Assembly (NCBI GenBank): GCA_902633335.1
Contig: CACPFY010000007.1
Coordinates: forward strand, 1-59,868
Direction: 5' to 3'
Origin: an uncultured Pelagibacteraceae bacterium
GTDB lineage: Bacteria > Pseudomonadota > Alphaproteobacteria > Pelagibacterales > Pelagibacteraceae
DNA: 59,868 nt
Numbering within the stretch: the stretch's first letter is position 1; every line of letters begins with the position of its first letter. The position numbers and the translations under genes were made by a program. Of the stretch, positions 7,474-15,433 are shown piece after piece. The notes under the pieces were generated by a model. That model did not search any database and was not told the origin of the DNA. It saw nothing but the letters and a program-made list of their open reading frames with translations.

Positions 7474-7638
7474 TTAATCAATTAATAAGGCTATAATTAA
7501 TAAAATTCCCACTACCAGAATAGATATTCCTGTTGTTAAGGTTATATTTCTACCCTTATTCTTAAGCTTCTCCCATCTGTACATTACAAAAAAAGCTATG
7601 GTAGGAACTAATAATCCTAAAATTATGTATTTTAGCAT
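7474..7638 (-). CDS. Small two-transmembrane-segment protein (54 aa)
   Basis: A 54-residue frame with ATG at 7636-7638 and TAA at 7474-7476. It encodes two hydrophobic helices (about residues 4-19 and 36-52) joined by a basic loop with the residues RWEKLKNKGR. This hairpin topology is typical of small inner-membrane proteins. It lies 3 bases before the cupin-like gene and 1 base after the secreted protein gene on the same strand, filling the space exactly, which supports it being real. I do not recognise the family. Confidence 0.6.
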   Translation of the reverse strand: MLKYIILGLLVPTIAFFVMYRWEKLKNKGRNITLTTGISILVVGILLIIALLID

Positions 7639-7639
7639 C

Positions 7640-7897
7640 TTAGTCTAAATCTATAGTGCTAAAAGTGCCTGTGCTGTAATTATAAGTTTCAAAAGATGAT
7701 CCACTTCGGCTATCTATATCATGATATTCGTATTCTCCTGAATTATAGTTATATACCTCCATCTCGGATCCATTAAAAGTTACATCAACAGGACCGGACT
7801 CGCCAGTTCCCCAGTTAGTTTGCCAACCAGAATACTCTGCGAACAAGTTTGTTGTGAGCACAGATGTAACAAAAATTATAGCTAATATTTTTTTCAT
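7640..7897 (-). CDS. Small secreted protein with duplicated C-terminal motif
   Basis: An 85-residue protein with a clear signal peptide (basic MKK, hydrophobic core, probable cleavage after NLFA at residue 20). The mature part is tryptophan/tyrosine/serine-rich and acidic. Two 16-residue units repeat: EVYNYNSGEYEYHDID (47-62) and ETYNYSTGTFSTIDLD (70-85), the second forming the very C-terminus. No cysteine is present. It is the first gene of the minus-strand group of four in this island and lies back to back with the recombinase gene. Function unknown; it would be periplasmic or exported. Confidence 0.7.
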   Translation of the reverse strand: MKKILAIIFVTSVLTTNLFAEYSGWQTNWGTGESGPVDVTFNGSEMEVYNYNSGEYEYHDIDSRSGSSFETYNYSTGTFSTIDLD

Positions 7898-7914
7898 TTT
7901 AATAAAATAACATA

Positions 7915-7941
7915 TTGACTAATCTTTTACGATAATATATT
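7915..7941 (+). promoter_or_regulatory. Candidate promoter for the recombinase gene
   Basis: TTGACT (7915-7920) is followed after 15 bases by TATATT (7936-7941), a sub-optimally spaced but recognisable sigma-70-like pair upstream of the recombinase ATG at 7977. In AT-rich DNA such matches arise easily by chance. The -10 element runs into the palindrome at 7939-7973. Confidence 0.4.
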
Positions 7942-7973
7942 ACTAATGATAATTAATTGTTATCACTAGTAAT
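7939..7973. promoter_or_regulatory. Imperfect palindrome before recombinase (operator or recombinase site)
   Basis: ATTACTAATGATAA (7939-7952) and TTATCACTAGTAAT (7960-7973) are inverted repeats matching at 13 of 14 positions, separated by 7 bases. The element ends 3 bases before the recombinase ATG. Arm length and spacing suit a dimeric regulator or a tyrosine-recombinase core with inverted binding arms. It would cover the ribosome binding region, giving a simple route to autoregulation. Confidence 0.5.
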
Positions 7974-7976
7974 GAT

Positions 7977-8930
7977 ATGAATGAACTGACAACAAACATA
8001 AAAGCTTTACATGAGGAAACATTAAATAACCTCAAAACATCTAAGGCGAATAATACACTAAGAGCTTATAGATCTGATTTTAAAGATTTTGCAGGTTTTT
8101 GCTCAAAACACGGTTTTAAATCAATGCCAACAGATCCAAAAATAGTATCTCTATACTTAACTCATTTATCTAAAACATCAAAAATTAGCACTTTGAGGCG
8201 TAGATTGGTGTCAATAGGAGTTGTTCATAAGTTAAAAGGGCATTATCTAGATACAAAACATCCTGTAATTATTGAGAATTTAATGGGTATAAAAAGAATT
8301 AAGGGTAGCAAACAGATAGGTAAAAAACCTATATTAATCAATCATTTAAAACAAATAATTAATGTAATAAATCAACAAGATATTGAGGAAATTGTAAAAC
8401 TTAGAAACAAGACATTAATATTAATTGGGTTTGGAGGTGGTTTTAGACGAACTGAGTTAATTTCTATTGACCATGAGGATCTTGAGTTCGTTGATGAAGG
8501 AGTTAAAATTGTTCTTAAGAGGTCTAAAACTGATCAATTTGGAGAAGGAATGATTAAGGGCCTACCCTACTTTACTAAAGAAACTTATTGTCCTGTTATA
8601 AATCTTAAGAATTGGTTGAAAATATCAAAAATTAAAACTGGACCAATATTTAGAAGATTTGCTAAAGGGTCTACATTAACAGAGCACAGACTTACAGATC
8701 AATCAGTTGTTCTTATAATTAAAGATTGTTTAAAATTAGCCGGTATAGAAAATAACAATTTTTCTGGTCATAGTCTAAGATCTGGATTTGCTACTGTAGC
8801 TGCAGAAGCAGGAGCTGATGAAAGAAGTATAATGGCAATGACAGGTCATAAAACAACACAAATGGTTAGAAGATATATTAGAGAAGCTAATATATTTAAG
8901 AACAATGCATTAAATAAAGTAAAAATATGA
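7977..8930 (+). CDS. Tyrosine recombinase / phage-type integrase
   Basis: A 317-residue site-specific recombinase. The N-terminal SAM-like core-binding domain covers about residues 5-110 and the catalytic domain follows. The catalytic set is complete: R157 in GFRRTEL, K184 in KRSKTDQFG, H265 and R268 in GHSLRSGF, H291 in TGHKTTQ and nucleophile Y300 in RRYIRE. The family cuts and rejoins DNA at specific sites to integrate, excise or invert segments. It does not look like XerC/XerD, and its location between phage-like and glycan genes suggests a mobile-element or variation role. Its stop overlaps the FkbM-gene ATG by 4 bases, an unusual coupling for an integrase. A palindrome precedes the start. 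Confidence 0.92.
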   Translation: MNELTTNIKALHEETLNNLKTSKANNTLRAYRSDFKDFAGFCSKHGFKSMPTDPKIVSLYLTHLSKTSKISTLRRRLVSIGVVHKLKGHYLDTKHPVIIENLMGIKRIKGSKQIGKKPILINHLKQIINVINQQDIEEIVKLRNKTLILIGFGGGFRRTELISIDHEDLEFVDEGVKIVLKRSKTDQFGEGMIKGLPYFTKETYCPVINLKNWLKISKIKTGPIFRRFAKGSTLTEHRLTDQSVVLIIKDCLKLAGIENNNFSGHSLRSGFATVAAEAGADERSIMAMTGHKTTQMVRRYIREANIFKNNALNKVKI

Positions 8931-9700
8931 TTAAAGACTTAGAGTTCTTAATAAAAAGAATATTTTTTTCTGAAAGTTATTTATTAAAGAAAAGATTGAA
9001 AAGAGCCATAAACAAGGGTTATGAAAAAGAACTAAAAATAATAGATAAATTCACAGATAAATCTAAAGATGCTTTAGATATTGGTGTGTATAGAGGTGTT
9101 TACTCATATAAATTGTCGCAAAATTTCAAAAATGTACATTCATTTGAACCTAACCCTCTTCTCTTTCCATATTTAGATAAAAATCTAAATAAAATTATTT
9201 CAAATTTAAAATTATATAATTTTGCTTTATCAAATAACAGCGGTGTTACCGAACTTAAACTACCTTTGAGATCAAAATCAATTTTTAAAGATAATATAGA
9301 GGAACTTTTTCAGTTAGGGGCAGCAACTATGCATCCTAAAAATGAAATAGAAAGTTATAAAAAAGTACATATTAAAATGAAAAAATTAGATGAGATTAAA
9401 ATAGAAAATAAAATAGCTCTTATTAAAATTGATGTTGAGGGGCATGAAAAGAATGTAATTCAAGGAGGAATAGAAACATTAAGAAAAAATAAACCTATTT
9501 TACTTGTAGAAATTGAAGAAAGACACACAAAAATGCCAGTAATAAATATAATTAAATACATAAATGAAATTGGTTACAAAACATACATTTCAAAAGAGAA
9601 AAGTTTAATAGAAATAGAAAAAATTAATGATTATAGTAAAGAAAATAATTTTTTTTTTCTACCATCAGATCATAAACTAGTCCAGTCATCAGGCCAGTAA
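8927..9700 (+). CDS. FkbM family SAM-dependent methyltransferase
   Basis: A 257-residue FkbM-type methyltransferase, a family that O-methylates sugars and polyketides and is frequent in surface polysaccharide loci. The SAM-binding motif DIGVYRG lies at 51-57, FEPNP at 73-77, and the family motif KIDVEGHE and LLVEIEERH further on. The ATG overlaps the recombinase stop by 4 bases. The 3' end overlaps the convergent fucosyltransferase-like gene by 31 bases. The setting suggests methylation of a glycan made by the neighbouring glycosyltransferases. Exact acceptor unknown. Confidence 0.87.
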   Translation: MIKDLEFLIKRIFFSESYLLKKRLKRAINKGYEKELKIIDKFTDKSKDALDIGVYRGVYSYKLSQNFKNVHSFEPNPLLFPYLDKNLNKIISNLKLYNFALSNNSGVTELKLPLRSKSIFKDNIEELFQLGAATMHPKNEIESYKKVHIKMKKLDEIKIENKIALIKIDVEGHEKNVIQGGIETLRKNKPILLVEIEERHTKMPVINIIKYINEIGYKTYISKEKSLIEIEKINDYSKENNFFFLPSDHKLVQSSGQ

Positions 9701-10605
9701 TCTCTATTTTTTACCTGAAGATGCTTAAAGTAATCAGCCTTAGGCCTAATAACTAGTTTATTAGTATTATTTGACAGCCATGCTCCCCACCAATTAAAAG
9801 AAGAAGGAATAACAGCGTAATGTTTACATTTTGTCATTAAATACAAATCGAGATGCATTTTTTCTAAATTATCAGTTATATCAGAGTTATCTATGAACGT
9901 TATTTCATGATCTTTAAATATTTCTTCAAGATTTTTAAAGTTATTACTCCAAAGGTAAAATGATGGGGAATTTAGTCTGTTTTTAAAATACTTGATAGCA
10001 TTGAATATAAATGAAACTTGTTCTTTTAAAAATATTGTTGATTTATCGCGATCAAACTTTGATATATTTCTATATTTTTCAGAAAATCTGTCTTGTCTTA
10101 TACAGAAAGAGACAGACTCATTTTTTTGTATATCATGAAGATACTTATTATTTTGGAATATTAACTTTTTTTTAGGAGTAAAAAAATTTATTAGATCACT
10201 TTTGTATTGTGAAAAATATTTTTCAGATTCAAAATAACCTTCCATGTATATAGTGTTATTAAAAATTTGATTTGTATTGATTTTACTAAACTGTGTTTCT
10301 TTATTTTCATGATATTTTTCAAGTATAAAGGACTTTTTTTTTAAAAATGGATCAATTTTTTTTTTTATTTTTCTTCTTATATATCCGCTAAATTTTACAA
10401 AAACGTCATTGGTAGACGTTATATCCTTAGGTATTTGAAATCCATCCAAAGCATATGTATAAATGTTTTTTTTTGATTTATACGAGGATAAATTATCAAA
10501 ATAAAATTTCCTATTCATTAACTTTGAAGTAGCGTAGCCTGCTGCAAACATAAACATTTGGTTTCCTAAATTATTAGAAAGTCTAATTATTAATTTTTCT
10601 TCCAT
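9670..10605 (-). CDS. Glycosyltransferase family 11 (alpha-1,2-fucosyltransferase-like)
   Basis: A 311-residue GT11-type enzyme. The N-terminal signature is present (LSNNLGNQMFMFAAGYA, residues 9-25), as is the C-terminal donor-site motif SSFNWWGAWL. The usual HxRRGD-like central motif is changed to SFCIRQDRF, retaining only part of the basic pattern. The family transfers fucose from GDP-fucose onto galactose in O-antigens and glycans. The ATG region overlaps the GT9-like gene upstream by 23 bases, indicating one operon. No GDP-fucose synthesis genes are visible in the window, so the sugar is uncertain. Confidence 0.82.
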   Translation of the reverse strand: MEEKLIIRLSNNLGNQMFMFAAGYATSKLMNRKFYFDNLSSYKSKKNIYTYALDGFQIPKDITSTNDVFVKFSGYIRRKIKKKIDPFLKKKSFILEKYHENKETQFSKINTNQIFNNTIYMEGYFESEKYFSQYKSDLINFFTPKKKLIFQNNKYLHDIQKNESVSFCIRQDRFSEKYRNISKFDRDKSTIFLKEQVSFIFNAIKYFKNRLNSPSFYLWSNNFKNLEEIFKDHEITFIDNSDITDNLEKMHLDLYLMTKCKHYAVIPSSFNWWGAWLSNNTNKLVIRPKADYFKHLQVKNRDYWPDDWTSL

Positions 10606-11599
10606 TTTTAATTAATTTTTTGATTTTTTTTAAAGTATTATTAAAATTTTTTTTTGGTATTAAAAATTCATAATTACTCAATTTCGGTTTAAATTCATGA
10701 AATGCATTTTTATATCTATAGAAATCATCTTTATTTTTAATATCACAATTAAATAGATCTAAAACTTTAACTTTTTGAATAGCTCCTATTGAAGTAATCA
10801 TACCATGAAAAGCCACAATTAATTTGGCATTACCTATCAAATTAAAAAAAAATTCACCTTTTGCATTGGGGTAATAATAAATACCTTTTGAAGATGAATC
10901 TGAGTATTTTTTTTGTATCAAATTATTTGTTTCTATGTCATTTAAATCATTTGTTATAACAATGTTTGTACTAATAGTATTAAGTTCATCAACAATTCTA
11001 AAAAAATAATTAAGATCCCAATTTAATTTATTAAACTTAAATTTATTAAAATGAATAAAAATATAATTTTTAATATTTACATTAACTAGATTTTTTTTAT
11101 TTAAAGTAGCCAAATTATAGTTTGATTTATCGTTATTAAGAACCAAATTTAAATGTAAGTCATTAATTGATTTTCTTATTTTTTTTGTACCTCTATCATT
11201 TATTACAAATCTTTCTAATAAATTTCTCAATATTAATGGAGGTCTATGGTAGTTATTATTATTCACACATATACCGTAAAATTTAACAACTTTAAATTTA
11301 AAAAAAAGCGGTAACAAAAATAAAAAAAAACTTGGTTTAAAAATATAGGTTTCCTTTATTTTATTTTTCAAAAAAAAAATAAACACTTTAATCTTATCTT
11401 TTAGATTAATTTTTTCTGTTATTATGTGAAATATCACATTATGGTTAGTAAATAAAAATTTCATCTCAGAGTTATAGTGAGATAGAAAAATATTAACTTT
11501 TGTATTTTTATTTTTTGATATTATTTCTTTTATAGAGCTAACACTGTGAATCAAATCACCAGTTTTTTCATTTTTAAAAATAACAATTTGTTCATCCAT
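10583..11599 (-). CDS. Glycosyltransferase family 9-like (heptosyltransferase-like)
   Basis: A 338-residue, lysine- and asparagine-rich protein with the layout of GT-B LPS heptosyltransferases. The N-terminal IVIFKNEKTGDLIHSVSSIK resembles the family start (GD-x-h), and the C-terminal half has the acceptor/donor segment GEFFFNLIGNAKLIVAFHGMITSIGA. Similarity is recognisable but weak, and the base composition is extremely AT-rich. It overlaps the two-domain glycosyltransferase by 8 bases and the GT11 gene by 23. It would add a sugar to LPS core or another surface glycan. Confidence 0.65.
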   Translation of the reverse strand: MDEQIVIFKNEKTGDLIHSVSSIKEIISKNKNTKVNIFLSHYNSEMKFLFTNHNVIFHIITEKINLKDKIKVFIFFLKNKIKETYIFKPSFFLFLLPLFFKFKVVKFYGICVNNNNYHRPPLILRNLLERFVINDRGTKKIRKSINDLHLNLVLNNDKSNYNLATLNKKNLVNVNIKNYIFIHFNKFKFNKLNWDLNYFFRIVDELNTISTNIVITNDLNDIETNNLIQKKYSDSSSKGIYYYPNAKGEFFFNLIGNAKLIVAFHGMITSIGAIQKVKVLDLFNCDIKNKDDFYRYKNAFHEFKPKLSNYEFLIPKKNFNNTLKKIKKLIKNGRKINN

Positions 11600-13721
11600 T
11601 GTGCCATAAATATTTTGTTTTATCTTTTAACTCAAAAGTTTTGTTCAATATAAATTCTGCAACAAGAGTTGAATTAAAATATTTAAGATATTTATCTCTA
11701 CCCTTTTTTCCTATTTTTTTTCTTAATTTTTCATCTTGAGATATTTTTGTTATTTTTTCAGATAAGTCACTTAAGTTTTTATAAAAAACCATTTCATCGT
11801 TATTAAAGAAATCTTGATAACCAGTTTTTTCATCAATTAATGTAACTAACCCGTTACCAATAATTTGAGTAATTCTATCACTGCTATAATATTTTATTGG
11901 CTCTCCTCTGCTAAGGTTTAATCCCATTTTAGAGTTTGAAATTGTCTTAAAGTAGTGGTCGGCCCAAATTGGTTGGACTTTGTCAATACCGTATATATCG
12001 AATTTTACGTTTTTCGTTTTATCAATCAGTTTTTTTACAAAAATTGCCCTATCATCAAACTTTCCTGTTTTTAATATTCCCCTATGCACACCATGACTTA
12101 AAGCAAAAAAAACATCCATATTACAATTTTTATTATAATTTTTTAAAGTTTCAAAAGAACTGTCTGAAGGATTTGGTATATAAAAGTTTCTTGTTTTTTT
12201 GGATAAAAAATTCAAAACATCAGGACTAGTGGTCAAAAAATTAGCTTCCATAAATTCTGATTTATCTAATATTCGATTTTTATTTCTAATGAAGTCAGGT
12301 CCATTTTTGTTAAGCGGATCTAAAAACCACTGTGACATTTTAAGATTTGGATAATCATCTTTAAGCTCTCCTAAAGTTTCAGGTGAAACTAGATCTGCAT
12401 GACCAAAAATAATCAAATCTGGTTTAAAATTATAACAGGTTTTTTTAAGTTTATTATTAAGATTTTTTGAACCAGAAAAATCGCTATAATTTTTATAATA
12501 TTTTTGGATGTCTCTATCACTAAATTCTAAAATACTATGACCCAATCTTATTAAGCCATTGTTAATTCGTCTACCGGTATTAAAAAATAATCTTCCGTCG
12601 TGTCTCTCATTGAAATTAGTTACGTGTAATATTCTTAATGATAAATTCTTTTTTACATTAAATAATTGTAAATATTTAAATTTTTCATCTCGGTAAGAAT
12701 CAATATTAGCTGATACAAACTTATGAGTTAAATAAAAATTTTTAATAGATTTTTTTTGCAAATCTAATCTTTTAGAATTATTTCTTATTAAATAATCGAT
12801 ATTTTTATATAAAGATTTAACGCTTAAGCTTTTTAAGATAAGGCCATTTGTTATAGTTTCTGGTAATCCACCTCTATTACTTATTATTACTGCACACCCT
12901 GTTGAAGAGGCTTCTAGACTAGTTCGTCCAAATGGTTCATCCCATCTAGAACAAACAACAGCAATGCTAGTTTTCTTATAAATATCAATTACTTTTTTAT
13001 GTGAAATAAAACCATGATTTTTTAAATTTTTATGTTTGAATTCAATTTTGTCCCTTTGCTCATCACCAGCAACATTTGCTTTCCAATCCGTATATTTATT
13101 TAAAATTTTAATAACAGCTTTTCCAAAAATATCATAACCTTTTGATTTATTTAATTTTCCAACAAATGTAATTTCTTTTTTTTTATTTTTAGGATTTATC
13201 TTAAATTTTTTAGCTGATTGAAAAACAACTAATAATTTATCACTATTAATAAATTTATCATGCATTCCTTCTAAAAATCTTTTTTTTGACCAATTACTAT
13301 TAAAAATTATTTTAAAGCAATTTTTTAATAAAAATTTTCTTTCATTAATAGATTTTGACCCAGTCATTGTTAACGGGTCATTATGAAAATATAAAACTAA
13401 ATTTTTTTTTCCTAAAGTTTTTACAATATCTGATAAATAATTAGGTCTATTATGAACTTCAATTAAATCAGAGGGCTTATCTTGTTCAATTTCAATGAAT
13501 TTTTCTACGTATTGCTTGCTTTTACTTTGAAACTTAAAATTTGATAATGAAATATTGAAATATCTGATTGGGAATATTTTCTTAAAATTTGTGTTTCCAT
13601 AAACAATTATATTCTTTTTATATTTGCTTAGGTTGGCAGTATCTTTAACAAATAATGATACGGCTCCTGGATACATAGGAGAAAAGTTTTCTTTATATGG
13701 AAGCAATATTGAAATTTTCAT
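11592..13721 (-). CDS. Two-domain glycosyltransferase (GT4 plus second GT-B domain)
   Basis: A 709-residue protein with two glycosyltransferase modules. Residues 1-345 form a GT4/GT1-type enzyme with the donor-site pattern TFVGKLNKSKGYD and EPFGRTSLEASSTGCAV. Residues about 363-709 form a second GT-B-like module starting at LRILHVTNF, with HGVHRGILK and SNSKMGLNLSRGEPIKYYSSDRITQIIGNG, reminiscent of CgeB-like glycosyltransferases of surface-structure loci. The fusion suggests two sequential transfers by one polypeptide. It overlaps the GIY-YIG gene by 4 bases and the GT9-like gene by 8. No membrane segments, so cytoplasmic or peripheral. Confidence 0.82.
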   Translation of the reverse strand: MKISILLPYKENFSPMYPGAVSLFVKDTANLSKYKKNIIVYGNTNFKKIFPIRYFNISLSNFKFQSKSKQYVEKFIEIEQDKPSDLIEVHNRPNYLSDIVKTLGKKNLVLYFHNDPLTMTGSKSINERKFLLKNCFKIIFNSNWSKKRFLEGMHDKFINSDKLLVVFQSAKKFKINPKNKKKEITFVGKLNKSKGYDIFGKAVIKILNKYTDWKANVAGDEQRDKIEFKHKNLKNHGFISHKKVIDIYKKTSIAVVCSRWDEPFGRTSLEASSTGCAVIISNRGGLPETITNGLILKSLSVKSLYKNIDYLIRNNSKRLDLQKKSIKNFYLTHKFVSANIDSYRDEKFKYLQLFNVKKNLSLRILHVTNFNERHDGRLFFNTGRRINNGLIRLGHSILEFSDRDIQKYYKNYSDFSGSKNLNNKLKKTCYNFKPDLIIFGHADLVSPETLGELKDDYPNLKMSQWFLDPLNKNGPDFIRNKNRILDKSEFMEANFLTTSPDVLNFLSKKTRNFYIPNPSDSSFETLKNYNKNCNMDVFFALSHGVHRGILKTGKFDDRAIFVKKLIDKTKNVKFDIYGIDKVQPIWADHYFKTISNSKMGLNLSRGEPIKYYSSDRITQIIGNGLVTLIDEKTGYQDFFNNDEMVFYKNLSDLSEKITKISQDEKLRKKIGKKGRDKYLKYFNSTLVAEFILNKTFELKDKTKYLWHNG

Positions 13722-13966
13722 TTATTAGTATTTTTAATTATATTCCTTAATGTTCTATTCTTCTTTATATAATATTCTCTCGAAATTGCTTGATTTTTTG
13801 TAGTATATTTCTCTTTATAAATTAACTTCCATTTTCTCCCCCTGGTAAATTTGGCCCCTTTACCAGAATTATGAAGTCTGATTCTCTTTGATAAATTTTT
13901 AGTATAGCCAACATATGTCTGATTATTTTTGTTTGTCGATTTGAGCATGTAGACGTAATAGCTCAT
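13718..13966 (-). CDS. GIY-YIG nuclease-domain protein (YhbQ/UvrC N-terminal type)
   Basis: An 82-residue protein that is essentially only a GIY-YIG domain: YYVYMLKS, TYVGYTKNLSKRIRLHNSG and YKEKYTTKNQAISREYYIKK. The family ranges from homing endonucleases to small housekeeping proteins of unknown role. It overlaps the two-domain glycosyltransferase start by 4 bases and lies 6 bases after the aldehyde dehydrogenase stop, so it joins the housekeeping and glycan blocks. It could be a remnant of a mobile element or a stable chromosomal gene. Confidence 0.85.
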   Translation of the reverse strand: MSYYVYMLKSTNKNNQTYVGYTKNLSKRIRLHNSGKGAKFTRGRKWKLIYKEKYTTKNQAISREYYIKKNRTLRNIIKNTNK

Positions 13967-13972
13967 ATTTTT

Positions 13973-15412
13973 TTACTCAATACCTAAGTGAGTATATTTT
14001 ATATTTAAGTAATCTTTTATTGCCATTGAACCGCCTTCTCGTCCATAACCTGTTTGTTTAATTCCTCCAAAAGGGGCTTCGGCAACTGCAACCACTGGCG
14101 TATTTACAGCTACACAACCTGTTTCCATTAATTCTGACGCTCGATATGCTTTTTTTAAATTTTTGGTATAAATGTAGCTACATAACCCAAGATCATTATT
14201 GTTTGCTCTATTTATAACTTCATCAAAATCCTTAAAAGAAAGGATTGGAACAAGAGGTCCGAAAGGTTCTTCTTTCATAATTGTAAAGTTGTCTTTTATG
14301 TTATTAAAAATAGTAGGTTCATAAAAAAAACCCTTATTAAAACCTTTTGGTCTTCTGCCACCTAACAAAACATTGCCACCTTCTTTTTTGGTCTTTTCTA
14401 CAAGCTTTTCAATCCCTTCTAATCTTTGTTTAGTAGTCATCGGGCCTAAAGAAATATTTTTATCCATACCGTTACCAATTTTCAATTTTTTTGTTTTTTC
14501 TACCATCAAATTTGTAAAATCATCTTTTTTGCTTTCATGTATATAAAATCTACTTGGAGATATACAAACTTGGCCATTGTTTCTAAATTTTGCTGATATA
14601 GCCATGTCTGTTACAACATTTAAATCTACATCATCAAAAACTATAAACGGTGAATGACCGCTTAATTCCATAGTTACTCTTTGAACCTTATCTGCAGCTT
14701 GTTTCAAAATTAATTTTCCAACTCTAGTAGATCCGGTTATTGAAATTTTTTTAATAATATCTGATTTAATTAGTTCCTCTGAAATTTTAGCGGGATCTCC
14801 AGATAATAAATTTATAACCCCTGGCGGTACACCTGCTTCACTACAAATATTAACAAGCTCCATCACGCAACCTGGTGTAATAACATCTGGTTTAACAATT
14901 ACAGAACAACCAGCAGCTAATGCAGTTGAAATCTTTCTTGAAGCTAAAATTATAGGAAAGTTCCAAGGAACTAAAGCCGCAACTACACCCACTGGCTGAT
15001 AATAAACGTGTATGCGTGTATTAGAAAATCTACTTTGATTTGTTTCACCAAAAATTCTTTTTGTTTCTTCAGAGTTCCATTCAAAAATATCAGCTGCTGC
15101 TTCGACCTCTCCAGGAGACTCTGAAATTGGTTTTCCAACTTCTAAAGTTAACCATTTTGATAAAACATCTTTTTTATTTCTTATTAATTCGGATATTTTT
15201 CTTATAATTTTAGATCTTTCCCATGGAGAAAATTTCTTCCAGACTTCTAAACCTTTTTTAGCTGAATTAAGGGCTAGCTGCACATCTTTAACAGTTGCCT
15301 TTGACGCTTTTCCTAAAAGTTCCTCTGTTGCGGGATTAATAACATCGTAAGTTCCATTATCAGAAGATCCTTGCCATTTGCCGCCTATAAACTGTCCAAA
15401 TTTTTCGTACAT
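13973..15412 (-). CDS. NAD(P)-dependent aldehyde dehydrogenase (succinate-semialdehyde type)
   Basis: A 479-residue ALDH superfamily enzyme oxidising an aldehyde to an acid. Catalytic N151 in VPWNFP, E249 in MELSGHSP and C283 in NGQVCISP are all present. Overall it resembles GabD/alpha-ketoglutarate semialdehyde dehydrogenases. I choose the ATG at 15410-15412 (MYEKFGQF), because the longer frame to 15481 would translate through the tRNA-Glu gene and adds residues unlike the family. It lies just downstream of tRNA-Glu on the same strand and 6 bases before the GIY-YIG gene. The precise aldehyde is not determinable. Confidence 0.9.
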   Translation of the reverse strand: MYEKFGQFIGGKWQGSSDNGTYDVINPATEELLGKASKATVKDVQLALNSAKKGLEVWKKFSPWERSKIIRKISELIRNKKDVLSKWLTLEVGKPISESPGEVEAAADIFEWNSEETKRIFGETNQSRFSNTRIHVYYQPVGVVAALVPWNFPIILASRKISTALAAGCSVIVKPDVITPGCVMELVNICSEAGVPPGVINLLSGDPAKISEELIKSDIIKKISITGSTRVGKLILKQAADKVQRVTMELSGHSPFIVFDDVDLNVVTDMAISAKFRNNGQVCISPSRFYIHESKKDDFTNLMVEKTKKLKIGNGMDKNISLGPMTTKQRLEGIEKLVEKTKKEGGNVLLGGRRPKGFNKGFFYEPTIFNNIKDNFTIMKEEPFGPLVPILSFKDFDEVINRANNNDLGLCSYIYTKNLKKAYRASELMETGCVAVNTPVVAVAEAPFGGIKQTGYGREGGSMAIKDYLNIKYTHLGIE

Positions 15413-15433
15413 ATTTTTTAAAAATTTTAATTT

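Noticed and set aside
7977-8930. Housekeeping XerC/XerD chromosome-dimer recombinase
   Set aside because: It lies in a variable island next to phage-like genes and is coupled to a methyltransferase; the sequence does not resemble XerC/D as I know them.
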